From: Streptomyces sp. V4I2
GTDB lineage: Bacteria > Actinomycetota > Actinomycetes > Streptomycetales > Streptomycetaceae
Length of the DNA: 64,000 bases
Assembly: GCF_030817655.1 (NCBI RefSeq)
Contig: NZ_JAUSZM010000003.1
Coordinates: 5,084,001 to 5,148,000, forward strand
Direction of reading: 5' to 3'
Positions 1 through 8,189 of this stretch are shown piece after piece (within the stretch, counting starts at the first letter, position 1; each line of letters begins with the position of its first letter). The notes under the pieces are model-generated. The model made no database searches and was not told the origin of the DNA. It saw only the letters and a list, made by a program, of their open reading frames with translations. A program made the position numbers and the translations under genes.

Positions 1-581
1 ACCACGTCCGCGCCGGCCGCGCTCAACTCGTCCGCGTCGCACGGGCCGGTGGCCACCGCGACCGAGAGCGCGCCGGCCTTCCGCGCGCCGCGGACGTCCC
101 CGACGTGGTCGCCGACGTAGACGCCCGCGCCGTGCTCGCGCAGCGCGTCCGCCTTCTGCTCCGCCCACAGGTCGCCGATGACGGCGTCCGGTTCGATGCC
201 CAGGTGCTCCAGGTGCAGCTTGGCATTGGGTTCGTGCTTGGCGGTGACGACGATCGCCCGTCCGCCGGCCGCCCGCACCGCCGCGATCGCCTCCCGGGCG
301 CCGGGCATCGCGGGCGTCGGCACGATGGCGATGGCCGGGTACATCGAGCGGTAGAGGTCGGCCATGGGCTCGATCCGCTCCGCCGGGAACCAGTGGATCA
401 GCTCCTGAGCGAGCGGCGGCCCGAGCCGCGTCACCGCCAGATCGGCGTCGATGTACGTCCCCGTCTGCTCCGACAGCGCCAGGTAGCAGGCACGGATGCC
501 GGGCCGGGAGTCGATGAGGGTCATGTCGAGGTCGAAGCCGACGGTCGGGGCGGGGAAGCGTGTAGAGGCCATATGGGCCAT
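1..581 (-). CDS. HAD-family hydrolase, phosphoglycolate phosphatase-like (3' end outside window)
   Basis: The reading frame is open from the start codon to the window edge, so only about 193 N-terminal residues are seen. It has HAD motif I (FDLDMT, residues 16-21, with Asp17 as likely nucleophile and Asp19 as acid/base), a Lys in VTAKHEPN, and motif IV in YVGDHVGDVRGA. A helical cap lies between motifs I and II. This layout suits a phosphoglycolate-phosphatase-like or nucleotide phosphatase of the Gph/PpaX group. The substrate cannot be told. An alternative in-frame ATG lies at 572. It points away from the next gene, with which it is not overlapping. Confidence 0.85.
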   Translation of the reverse strand, partial: MAHMASTRFPAPTVGFDLDMTLIDSRPGIRACYLALSEQTGTYIDADLAVTRLGPPLAQELIHWFPAERIEPMADLYRSMYPAIAIVPTPAMPGAREAIAAVRAAGGRAIVVTAKHEPNAKLHLEHLGIEPDAVIGDLWAEQKADALREHGAGVYVGDHVGDVRGARKAGALSVAVATGPCDADELSAAGADV

Positions 582-625
582 TGTGCCCAGGCCCTGTGGC
601 GGGCAGGCGTACAGGCACCTGTGAG

Positions 626-1738
626 CTACCTCCGCCGCTGTGACCGCCATACCAGGAACAGCGCCGACGCCACGGCCGCGCCCCGCACCACCCACGGCCA
701 GGTCTGGCCGATCGCGTCGCTCATGTGGCCCTCGGCGACAGGGTCGCCCCAGCGGCCCTCCGTACGGCCCCACAGCCACACGGCACCGGCCGTGAGCGAC
801 AGGCCGGGCAGGATCACGACCGCCCACTTCGTCTCGGCGTCACTCAGTCGCCGGGAGGCGTAGGCGATGGCCCAGCCCAGCACGAGGGCGATCCAGTTGC
901 CGAGGACGGCACCGGCGACGAGGAGGCCGGCGGCGAGGAGGAGGAAGGGGTTGGTCCAGCCGCCCATGGCACCCGTGCCGCCGGTGCCACCGGTGCCGCC
1001 TTTGCGGAGGAGCCGGAAGCGGCGGCGGGGGGCGGGGGCCTGGGCCACGGCCTCCGGGGCCGGGGCGGGTGCGGGCGCGGGCTTGGTGAGCCGGACCAGC
1101 TTCCCGAGCGTCCCCGTCTTCCCGGCCGTGGGCGCGGGCTGTTGTCCGGCCGTCTCCTTCTCCACCGCCGGATCCGGATCCGGCTTCGGCGGCGGAGGCT
1201 TCAGCAGTTCCGGGATCTCCACGCCGCCGACGAAGCCGGGAACGCTGTCGCCCACGCCGAACGCGCTGCTGTCCACCCGCCACCAGTCCGGCTGCGCCGC
1301 GCTGTCCCCGAGCTCGTGCGTGCTCGCGAGATGCGGCGGGGAGGGCACGTCGGACGGGCCGGGATCGGGGGACGCCTGGGCCGGGCGCGGACGCGGACGC
1401 GGTACGACCCGCCGCAGCCCTTTCGGCCGACCGGCGCCGTTCTCCTCCGGTTCCCGGTCCCGCTGTACGGGCACGGAGGCGGGCGGCGCCTGCGGGGTGC
1501 CGGCGCGTCCGGTGCCGCCTGCGGCCCGGACGACCTCGTCGGGGCTGCCCAGGCGCTCGATGATGCGGCGGACGGCGGCAGGGCTGTCGACGGTGACCTT
1601 GGCCCGGCGCCGGTCGATCTCGTTCCGCAACTCCGACACCAGGCGCATACGGTCACCCGACGGCAGCTGCCGCTGCTGCGCCACGTCACCGACGCGGCTC
1701 AGATATTCGTAGACGACCTGGTCGCTCTCGATACCCAC
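626..1738 (-). CDS. Putative integral membrane protein with N-terminal HAAS/DUF1700-like helical domain
   Basis: The protein has 370 residues from a GTG at 1738, preceded by a clear GGAGGGGA ribosome-binding site. The first 75 residues (DQVVYEYLSRVGDVAQQ ... LRNEIDRRRA ... IIERLGSPDEVVRAAG) resemble the helical domain at the N terminus of DUF1700/HAAS membrane proteins. A long Pro/Ala-rich disordered linker follows. Near the C terminus are about four hydrophobic segments, starting at NPFLLLAAGLLVAGAVLG. HAAS proteins are often paired with PadR regulators, but none is seen here. The frame stays open upstream through low-complexity repeats. I reject that longer start because of the good ribosome-binding site. 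The function is unknown. Confidence 0.75.
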   Translation of the reverse strand: MGIESDQVVYEYLSRVGDVAQQRQLPSGDRMRLVSELRNEIDRRRAKVTVDSPAAVRRIIERLGSPDEVVRAAGGTGRAGTPQAPPASVPVQRDREPEENGAGRPKGLRRVVPRPRPRPAQASPDPGPSDVPSPPHLASTHELGDSAAQPDWWRVDSSAFGVGDSVPGFVGGVEIPELLKPPPPKPDPDPAVEKETAGQQPAPTAGKTGTLGKLVRLTKPAPAPAPAPEAVAQAPAPRRRFRLLRKGGTGGTGGTGAMGGWTNPFLLLAAGLLVAGAVLGNWIALVLGWAIAYASRRLSDAETKWAVVILPGLSLTAGAVWLWGRTEGRWGDPVAEGHMSDAIGQTWPWVVRGAAVASALFLVWRSQRRR

Positions 1739-1810
1739 GAAGTCCCCTCCGGGGTTGGCGCGTTGGATACCTCGTCGGACGACGGTATCGCGGGTGGGCA
1801 CATCTGCCGT

Positions 1811-1970
1811 AGCCACGGGTGCCGCCGGGGCGGGTCGCGCCCGGGCCTGCGCTGCGGAGTGCCGCCGGGACGGGCCGCGAAGGCCGACGCTGCGGAGTGC
1901 CGCCGGAACCGGTCGCGCAACCCGACACTGTCGGGAGCCGCCGGGACGGGTCGCCCGGGCTGCCCGCGGC
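1811..1970. repeat. 38-bp degenerate minisatellite, about four copies
   Basis: Four units of 38 bases start near 1813, 1851, 1889 and 1927. Each carries the core gccgccgggacgggtcgc with substitutions, and units 2 and 3 both begin with gctgcggagt. The array fills half of the 383-base gap between two divergent genes (1739-2121). The rest of the gap holds GC-rich sequence and, at 2109-2114, the likely -10 box TAACGT of the helicase-associated gene. Confidence 0.8.
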
Positions 1971-2121
1971 TGCGACGGATGCGGTGGTCCGGAGCTGTGG
2001 GGAGGGAGACGCGGCGGCGGCTCGCAAGCGTGAGCGGGTGACGCCTCGCCCGGTCTGTGCCGGGCACGGCGGGGACCCACGCCCACCCCCGCCGTCGCAC
2101 CCACCCGCTAACGTGGGTCGG

Positions 2122-4650
2122 ATGAGCCACCAGGCCACACCGCCGCGCTCCCTCGCCGAGGCGCTCCGGGCCAGGGACGACGCCTCCCTGGCCGCACTCC
2201 TGCGTGCCCGCCCCGACCTCATCACGCCCGTCCCGACGGACCTCACGCAGCTCGCGACCCGGGCCGGCACCCGTGCCTCCGTCGTCCGCGCCCTGGAGCG
2301 GCTCGACCGGTTCGCGTTGCAGACGGCGGAGGCGCTGGCGGTGGCGGCGGATCCGGCGTCGTACAAGGAGTTGCTGGGGTTGATGGCGGGCGACGAGGCC
2401 GACCCGGTGGTCACGGCCGCGTTGCCGCGGGCGCTCGGCACGTTGCGCACGCAGGCCCTGGTGTGGGGCGGTGACGACCGGCTGCGGCTGGTGCGTACGG
2501 CCCGGGAGCTGCTGGCGCCCTCGCCGCAGCATCCGTCGCCGACCGGGCTGGGCCCGACCGTGCGGGAGGCGACGGCGGGCATGTCGCCGGGCCGTATCCA
2601 GGAGATCGTGACGGCGGCGGGGCTCACCTCGACCCACGACGCGGTGTCGGCGGTGACCTCGCTCACCAAGCTCTTCACGAACCGGAAGCGGATGGGGGCG
2701 CTGCTCGCCGGTGCCCCGGCGGAGTCGCGGGAGGTGCTGGCCCGGCTGGTGTGGGGGCCGCCGTTCGGCCAGGTCACCGCCGATCCCGCGGCCCATCTGC
2801 GCTGGCTCCTCGACCGGGGGCTGCTGCTGCCGACGGCGCCGGGGACGGTCGTACTGCCCCGGGAGGTGGCCCTGCATCTGCGCGGCGGCCGGGCGCACCG
2901 GGCCACCGAGCCGCTGCCGCCCGCGGTGGAGGCCGCGGCCACGCACCGTCCACAGGTTGTGGACGGAACGGCGGCCGGGCAGGCGTACACCGCGCTGGCG
3001 ACCGTCGAGGAGCTGCTGAAGGACTGGCACGAGGGCGGGCCCGCGGTGCTGCGGGCGGGCGGGCTCAGTGTCCGTGATCTGAAGCGGACCGCCGTCGCCC
3101 TCGACGTCTCCGAGCCGATCGCCGCCTTCTGGGTCGAACTCGCCTACGCGGCAGGCCTGTTGGCCCCCGACGGCGAGGCCGACGAGCGGTACGCGGCCAC
3201 CCCGGCCCACGACGAGTGGCTGGAGCAGCCCGCGGCCCAGCGGTGGGCGCGGCTCGCGGAGGCGTGGCTGACGGCGACGCGGACGTCCGGGCTGGTGGGC
3301 GGGCGGGACATGAAGGAACGTACGTTGTCGGCGCTGGGCCCGGGGTTGGACCGCTCGGCCGCGCCCGAGGTACGGCACCGGGTGCTGACCCTGCTGGCCG
3401 GGCTCCCGGAGGGCGCCTCGCCGTCCGCCGAGTCGGTGCTGGCCCGGCTGAGCTGGGAGCGCCCGCTGCGGGGTGCGCAACGGGACGACGACCTGCGGGC
3501 CCGGCTCGCGCGCTGGACGCTGTCGGAGGCGGAGCTGCTGGGCGTGACGGGCCGGGGCGCGCTGTCGGCGCAGGGGCGGGCTCTGCTGGGCGCGCCCTCG
3601 CCGAGGCCGGCGCCGGAGGAACCGGTGGGCCCGGGCGACAAGCTGCCCGTCCACCACCACCCCGCCCCGGCCGTCGAACCCCTCTCCCCCACCGAGCAGG
3701 CCACCGCCTCCGCCGCGGCCGCCCGCATCCTCGCGCCCCTCCTCCCCGAGCCCCTGGACCACGTCCTGCTCCAGGCCGACCTGACGGCGGTGGCACCGGG
3801 GCCGTTGCGGCGGCCGCTGGCGGAGACGCTGGGCGTGCTCGCGGACGTGGAGTCGAAGGGCGGGGCCACGGTCTACCGCTTCACGCCGGGCTCGGTGCGC
3901 CGCGCCCTGGACTCCGGCCGGTCCGCCTCCGACCTGCACGCGTTCCTGGCCGAGCACTCCCGTACGCCGGTTCCGCAGCCGCTCACCTACCTGATCGACG
4001 ACGTGGCGCGCAGGCACGGCCATCTGCGGGTCGGTGCGGCCTCGGCGTACGTCCGCTGCGACGACGACGCGATGCTCAACGAGATCATGGCCGACAAGCG
4101 GGCGGCGGGCCTGCGCCTGCGCCGCCTGGCCCCCACGGTGTTGGCCAGTCAGGCCGACCCGGCCGCGCTGCTCGACGGCCTGCGCGCGATGGGCTTCGCC
4201 CCGGCCGCCGAGTCCGCCGAGGGCGACGTCCTGATCGCCCGCGCCCACGCCCACCGCACCCCGCCGCGCACCCCTCCCCAACCGGTCCCGGACGGCCCCC
4301 CGGTACCGGACGCGACGCTTCTGTCGGCCGCGATCCGCGCCATCCGCGCCGGCGACCTGGCGTCCACGACCCCCCGCAAGCCGACGACCGCCACCCCCGC
4401 CACCGGCGGCGACCTCCCCCGCACCAGCCCCGCCGAGACCCTCGCCACCATGCAGGCCGCCGTCCTCACCGGCGAGACCCTGTGGATCGGCTACGTCAAC
4501 GCCGAGGGCGCCGCGACCCAGCGCGTCATCGCCCCGATCCGCGTCGAGGGCGGCTTCGTGACGGCGTACGACCACACGGCGGACGAGGTACGGACGTATC
4601 CGCTGCACCGGGTGACGGGGGTGGCGGAGCTGGCGGAGGACCAGCTCTGA
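2122..4650 (+). CDS. Helicase-associated domain protein (XPB/Ssl2-like N-terminal type)
   Basis: This is an 842-residue protein from ATG 2122. TAACGT ends seven bases before the ATG and no ribosome-binding site is visible, so a leaderless transcript is likely. Residues about 1-420 form repeated winged-helix-like units (SLAEALRARDDASLAALL, LDRFALQTAEALAV, LARLVWGPPFGQ). The C-terminal third (PLTYLIDDVARRHGHLRVG, followed by ETLWIGYVNAEGAATQRVI) matches the helicase-associated C-terminal domain of actinobacterial proteins kept near XPB. There is no Walker A motif, so it is not itself an ATPase. The XPB helicase gene starts 1.3 kb downstream on the same strand. A partner role with XPB is plausible but is inference. 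Confidence 0.85.
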   Translation: MSHQATPPRSLAEALRARDDASLAALLRARPDLITPVPTDLTQLATRAGTRASVVRALERLDRFALQTAEALAVAADPASYKELLGLMAGDEADPVVTAALPRALGTLRTQALVWGGDDRLRLVRTARELLAPSPQHPSPTGLGPTVREATAGMSPGRIQEIVTAAGLTSTHDAVSAVTSLTKLFTNRKRMGALLAGAPAESREVLARLVWGPPFGQVTADPAAHLRWLLDRGLLLPTAPGTVVLPREVALHLRGGRAHRATEPLPPAVEAAATHRPQVVDGTAAGQAYTALATVEELLKDWHEGGPAVLRAGGLSVRDLKRTAVALDVSEPIAAFWVELAYAAGLLAPDGEADERYAATPAHDEWLEQPAAQRWARLAEAWLTATRTSGLVGGRDMKERTLSALGPGLDRSAAPEVRHRVLTLLAGLPEGASPSAESVLARLSWERPLRGAQRDDDLRARLARWTLSEAELLGVTGRGALSAQGRALLGAPSPRPAPEEPVGPGDKLPVHHHPAPAVEPLSPTEQATASAAAARILAPLLPEPLDHVLLQADLTAVAPGPLRRPLAETLGVLADVESKGGATVYRFTPGSVRRALDSGRSASDLHAFLAEHSRTPVPQPLTYLIDDVARRHGHLRVGAASAYVRCDDDAMLNEIMADKRAAGLRLRRLAPTVLASQADPAALLDGLRAMGFAPAAESAEGDVLIARAHAHRTPPRTPPQPVPDGPPVPDATLLSAAIRAIRAGDLASTTPRKPTTATPATGGDLPRTSPAETLATMQAAVLTGETLWIGYVNAEGAATQRVIAPIRVEGGFVTAYDHTADEVRTYPLHRVTGVAELAEDQL

Positions 4651-4842
4651 GGGCGGCTCACTCCTGCGGGTGTACGTCCGTGATCATGCACGCCGCGCCG
4701 GACACTTCCCACCCATGAGGGAGCTTTCGCGGCCTCCCGCATTCCGGCGCGAGCCGCCGGGCAGCCACCGGATGTCCTGATCAGAGCCCGGGCCGCCCCG
4801 CAGGCAGCCCGGGCGAGTGCAACGGAAAAGGGAGTCCCCCCC

Positions 4843-4971
4843 ATGCGTGCTGCCCGTCGTGTCGCCGCCGTGCTGACCGCCACCGCCCTGATGATCGGCG
4901 CCTTCGCCACCCAGGCCGCCGCCATCGGCATCGATGTCGCCGGACTGGTCATCGAGACCCCGCAGATCTGA
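4843..4971 (+). CDS. Tiny secreted peptide 1 (42 aa precursor)
   Basis: A strong ribosome-binding site (GGAAAAGGGAG) precedes ATG 4843. The 42-residue precursor has a textbook signal peptide: MRAARR, a hydrophobic core VAAVLTATALMIGAFA, then TQAAA as a probable signal-peptidase site. Cleavage there would leave a mature peptide of only about 15 residues, IGIDVAGLVIETPQI. The motif GLVIETPQI resembles GLTVEGPLI in the next small gene, so the two look paralogous. It has no cysteine, which rules out a chaplin or disulfide toxin. The function is unknown. Translation is well supported by signal peptide and ribosome-binding site, but not proven. Confidence 0.65.
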   Translation: MRAARRVAAVLTATALMIGAFATQAAAIGIDVAGLVIETPQI

Positions 4972-5022
4972 CGCGCCTCCGCTCGCCCACCGGGCCGGCC
5001 GGACGTTCCCCGGGCCGGCCCG

Positions 5023-5162
<140 letters not shown>

Positions 5163-5203
5163 GAACCCATCCCCGTCCGTATGTGAAAGGCCGGCCAGTC
5201 CCC

Positions 5204-5434
5204 ATGCGTTCCAAGCTCCCTGCCCCCACCCGCGCCACCGCCGTCGCCGTCTCCGTCACCGCGGTGTTCTCCGCCGCCGCGCTGCTCGGCGCGCTCGCTC
5301 CCGAGGCCACGGCCGCGACCGCGCTGCCGCTGCCGCTGCCACTCCCCGTCGCGGCCCCGGAGTCCCTGATCGGCGAGGGGCTGACCGTCGAGGGACCGCT
5401 GATCCAGAACGTCAGTCTGCCCACGCTGAAGTAG
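5204..5434 (+). CDS. Tiny secreted peptide 2 (76 aa precursor)
   Basis: ATG 5204 opens a 76-residue precursor, with GAAAGG 14 bases upstream. The N terminus is basic, then comes VAVSVTAVFSAAALLGALAPEATA, a typical signal peptide ending in an A-T-A site. The predicted mature part is about 39 residues, with a Leu-Pro repeat (ALPLPLPLP) and the tail GEGLTVEGPLIQNVSLPTLK. The tail motif GL-x-(V/I)-E-x-P-x-I matches peptide 1. The start regions of both genes are also alike (agtcccc just before ATGCG). The frame is open upstream through the CCTGTC array, but that part would encode only Ser-Leu repeats and lacks a ribosome-binding site. The function is unknown. Confidence 0.65.
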   Translation: MRSKLPAPTRATAVAVSVTAVFSAAALLGALAPEATAATALPLPLPLPVAAPESLIGEGLTVEGPLIQNVSLPTLK

Positions 5435-5640
5435 CCCGCCGCATCCGGTAGCTGTCCCCTTCGATCCGCACGACGTCGGCGTGGTGGGCCAGGCGGTCCA
5501 CCATCGCCGGCGCGGACGGGCCGAAGATCTCGTTCCAGCGGCCGAGCGGGCGGTCACCGGTCACGATCAGCGAGGCCCGCTCGTAGCGGTGCGCGACCAG
5601 CCGGAAGAAGAGAGCGGAGGTCTCCGCGTCGAAGGGGTAA
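5412..5640 (-). pseudogene. IstB-like transposition helper, C-terminal remnant
   Basis: Reading on the minus strand from 5639 gives YPFDAETSALFFRLVAHRYE, then RASLIVTGDRPLGRWNEIF, then MVDRLAHHADVVRIEGDSYR. This is the C-terminal third of the IstB ATPase of IS21-type elements, whose family text runs SLIVTSN-P-F--W--IF ... A-IDRLVHHA-V---KG-SYR. The Walker A and B parts are missing. No IstA gene or terminal repeats are near. Its end overlaps the end of the secreted peptide 2 gene. It is a fossil of an IS21-type insertion. Confidence 0.75.
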
Positions 5641-5802
5641 GGTCCACAGTTCGTTGAAGAACTTGTAGACGTACACGCCCTGGACGACGACGAGACCGAA
5701 GTAGAGCGGAGCCTGCAGCCAGCGGGTCGCGAACAGGACGTATCCGAGCGTGGGCGGGGACGGGGACGAGGACGGGGACAGAGTGGGGGGTAAGGGCCGC
5801 AT
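5554..5802 (-). pseudogene. UPF0114/YqhA-family membrane protein, N-terminal stump running into the IstB remnant
   Basis: ATG 5802 opens an 82-codon frame. After a Pro/Ser repeat it reads GYVLFATRWLQAPLYFGLVV, then VQGVYVYKFFNELWTL, the first membrane region of YqhA (UPF0114) proteins (compare YASRWLLAPVYFGL in E. coli, as I recall it). At about 5640 the homology stops abruptly. The DNA becomes the istB fragment, which is read in another frame. A full-length family member has about 160 residues, so roughly three quarters is lost. A recombination or deletion joined the two stumps. Confidence 0.7.
5752..5790. repeat. Inverted copy of the CCCCGTC-type low-complexity tract
   Basis: On the minus strand this tract reads as ccccgtcctcgtccccgtcc preceded by ctctgtcc, the same vocabulary as the + strand tract at 5044-5075. 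The two tracts face each other about 0.6 kb apart and enclose peptide 2 and the two stumps. Confidence 0.6.
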
Positions 5803-5959
5803 GGTCAGCCATTCTTCGGAGGCCACGGCCGTCCGGCTCAATCCGTGCACTCGCCGGAGTGAATAGACATCCTGTAGGAGAGGAACGCGGCAGGTCACGA
5901 CGATCAGGCACACTGGACGTTTGGCCGTGACCTCTGGCCTTACGGAAAGGGTGCCGCGC

Positions 5960-7603
5960 GTGAATGGTCCACTCATCGTCCAGTCGGACAAGACTCTGCT
6001 GCTCGAAGTCGACCACGAGCGGGCGGACGAGTGCCGTCGGGTCATCGCGCCGTTCGCGGAGCTGGAGCGGGCGCCGGAGCACATCCACACCTACCGGGTG
6101 ACACCCCTCGGGCTGTGGAACGCGCGGGCCGCCGGGCACGACGCCGAGCAGGTCGTGGACGCGCTGGTCGAGTTCAGCAGATACCCGGTGCCGCACGCGC
6201 TGCTCGTGGACATCGCGGAGACGATGGACCGGTACGGCCGCCTGACCCTGTCCAAGCACCCGGCGCACGGACTGGTCCTCACCTCCACCGACCGGCCGGT
6301 GCTCGAGGAGGTCCTGCGCTCGAAGCGGGTCGCCCCGCTGGTCGGCAACCGCATCGACCCCGACACCGTCGCCGTGCACCCCTCCGAGCGCGGGCAGATC
6401 AAGCAGACGCTGCTGAAGCTGGGCTGGCCGGCCGAGGATCTCGCCGGGTACGTCGACGGCGAGGCGCATCCGATCGAGCTGCACGAGGACGGGTGGGCGC
6501 TGCGCCCGTACCAGAAGCAGGCCGTGGAGAACTTCTGGCACGGCGGGTCGGGGGTCGTCGTACTCCCCTGTGGTGCCGGAAAGACGCTGGTCGGGGCCGG
6601 GTCCATGGCCCAGGCGAAGTCGACCACGCTGATCCTCGTCACGAACACCGTCTCCGCCCGGCAGTGGAAGCACGAGCTGGTGAAGCGGACCTCGCTGACC
6701 GAGGAGGAGATCGGCGAGTACAGCGGGACGAAGAAGGAGATCCGGCCCGTCACCATCGCCACGTACCAGGTGCTGACGACCAAGCGGAAGGGTGTCTACC
6801 AGCACCTGGAGCTGTTCGACTCCCGGGACTGGGGGCTGATCCTCTACGACGAGGTGCATCTGCTGCCGGCGCCGGTCTTCAAGTTCACGGCGGATCTGCA
6901 GGCCCGGCGGCGGCTGGGGCTGACGGCGACGCTCGTGCGGGAGGACGGGCGGGAGTCCGACGTCTTCTCGCTCATCGGGCCGAAGCGGTTCGACGCGCCG
7001 TGGAAGGAGATCGAGGCGCAGGGGTACATCGCGCCCGCGGACTGTGTGGAGGTGCGGGTGAACCTCACGGATGCCGAGCGGCTCGCGTACGCCACCGCCG
7101 AGACCGAGGAGAAGTACCGCTTCTGCGCGACGACCGCGACGAAGCGGAAGGTGACGGAGGCGATCGTGCGGCGGTTCGCCGGGCAGCAGATCCTCGTCAT
7201 CGGGCAGTACATCGACCAGCTCGACGAGCTGGGAGAACACCTCGACGCGCCCGTGATCAAGGGCGAGACCTCCAACGCGCAGCGCGAGAAGCTCTTCGAG
7301 GCCTTCCGGCAGGGCGAGATCAGTGTGCTCGTGGTGTCGAAGGTGGCGAACTTCTCCATCGACCTGCCCGAGGCGACGGTCGCCATCCAGGTGTCGGGGA
7401 CCTTCGGGTCACGGCAGGAGGAGGCGCAGCGGCTGGGACGGGTGCTGCGGCCGAAGGCGGACGGTCACCAGGCCCACTTCTACTCCGTGGTCGCCCGGGA
7501 CACCATCGACCAGGACTTCGCCGCGCACCGGCAGCGGTTCCTGGCGGAACAGGGCTACGCCTACCGGATCGTGGACGCGGACGAGCTGCTCGCGGACAGC
7601 TGA
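5960..7603 (+). CDS. DNA repair helicase XPB (superfamily 2, 3'-5')
   Basis: The 547-residue length is close to other actinobacterial XPB proteins. GGAAAGG lies nine bases before GTG 5960, which decides the start. Residues 1-175 form the N-terminal damage-recognition part. The helicase core has Walker A PCGAGKT (203-209), motif II DEVH (297-300), the XPB-specific RED triplet in LVREDGRE (about 328-330) and motif VI EEAQRLGRVLRP near the C terminus. It unwinds DNA in repair. Bacterial XPB is not part of a TFIIH complex, and its exact pathway is unsettled. The helicase-associated protein upstream may be its partner. Confidence 0.95.
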   Translation: MNGPLIVQSDKTLLLEVDHERADECRRVIAPFAELERAPEHIHTYRVTPLGLWNARAAGHDAEQVVDALVEFSRYPVPHALLVDIAETMDRYGRLTLSKHPAHGLVLTSTDRPVLEEVLRSKRVAPLVGNRIDPDTVAVHPSERGQIKQTLLKLGWPAEDLAGYVDGEAHPIELHEDGWALRPYQKQAVENFWHGGSGVVVLPCGAGKTLVGAGSMAQAKSTTLILVTNTVSARQWKHELVKRTSLTEEEIGEYSGTKKEIRPVTIATYQVLTTKRKGVYQHLELFDSRDWGLILYDEVHLLPAPVFKFTADLQARRRLGLTATLVREDGRESDVFSLIGPKRFDAPWKEIEAQGYIAPADCVEVRVNLTDAERLAYATAETEEKYRFCATTATKRKVTEAIVRRFAGQQILVIGQYIDQLDELGEHLDAPVIKGETSNAQREKLFEAFRQGEISVLVVSKVANFSIDLPEATVAIQVSGTFGSRQEEAQRLGRVLRPKADGHQAHFYSVVARDTIDQDFAAHRQRFLAEQGYAYRIVDADELLADS

Positions 7604-7622
7604 ACGCCCAGGAGGCGGGCCG

Positions 7623-7808
7623 TTACTTGCGGCGGACGCCCGCCTCCTCGGCGTACTCCCCGAGGATGACGACGTCCAGGGCGGCGCCCGCGAACACCCT
7701 CACGGCACGCAGGGCGTCGCCGAGGACGTGACGGTGGCTGCCGAGGACGGAGGTGGCGCCGGCCGGGCGGGGCGGGCGCTGGACTGGGGTGACGGTTGCT
7801 GCGCTCAT
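7623..7808 (-). CDS. Small hypothetical protein (61 aa)
   Basis: ATG 7808 opens a 61-residue protein ending EYAEEAGVRRK. The middle part LGDALRAVRVFAGAALDVVIL is amphipathic or hydrophobic and could be one membrane or interface helix. The codon third positions look coding. It converges on the XPB gene, with 19 bases between the stops. The ribosome-binding site is poor: GGAG lies only two bases before the ATG. I recall similar short ORFs in Streptomyces but cannot name a family. Confidence 0.5.
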   Translation of the reverse strand: MSAATVTPVQRPPRPAGATSVLGSHRHVLGDALRAVRVFAGAALDVVILGEYAEEAGVRRK

Positions 7809-7944
7809 GTCTCCATGGTGGCTTTCCGGGCATAAGGACGGCATCGGTCTGCGGGGCGAACCTGGATGGTCGGCGCGTAGTACTTCGGGGCGAGCAGCCA
7901 CCCTCAGGGGGGAGGGGGCGTCCCCTAGGGGTCGGGGAGACACT

Positions 7945-8043
7945 CGCTCAGGGGGCGGCCAAGGCCACTCGCTCAGGGGGCCGCCAAAGCCATCCGCTCA
8001 GAAGGCGGCCAAAGCCAATCGCTCAGGGGTGCGGAAAACCATT
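7945..8043. repeat. 25-bp tandem repeat, four copies, upstream of the HelD-like gene
   Basis: Units of 25, 25, 25 and 24 bases start at 7945, 7970, 7995 and 8020. The unit is cgctcagggggcggccaaag plus about five bases, and a fifth partial unit starts at 8044. The array lies in the 381-base gap between the divergent small ORF (start 7808) and the HelD-like gene (start 8190). I see no other feature in this gap. Spacing near 2.4 helical turns could place repeated protein sites on alternating faces. Confidence 0.85.
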
Positions 8044-8189
8044 CGCTCCCGGACGCACCGCTCACCTACAATCTCCGCTCTTGCCCGCCTCCCCACGGAG
8101 TGCCGTCGGCCGGACGGAAACCGGTCGGCATCCCGAAGCTGCGAAGCGACTCAGCCACCTCTCCAGCAGGTCCTTCCGGAGGCACCGCC

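Noticed and set aside
1699..4608. 969-codon open frame antisense to the helicase-associated gene
   Set aside because: It is a shadow caused by high GC and repeats. The sense frame has family motifs and the antisense protein is Arg/Gly-rich without any domain.
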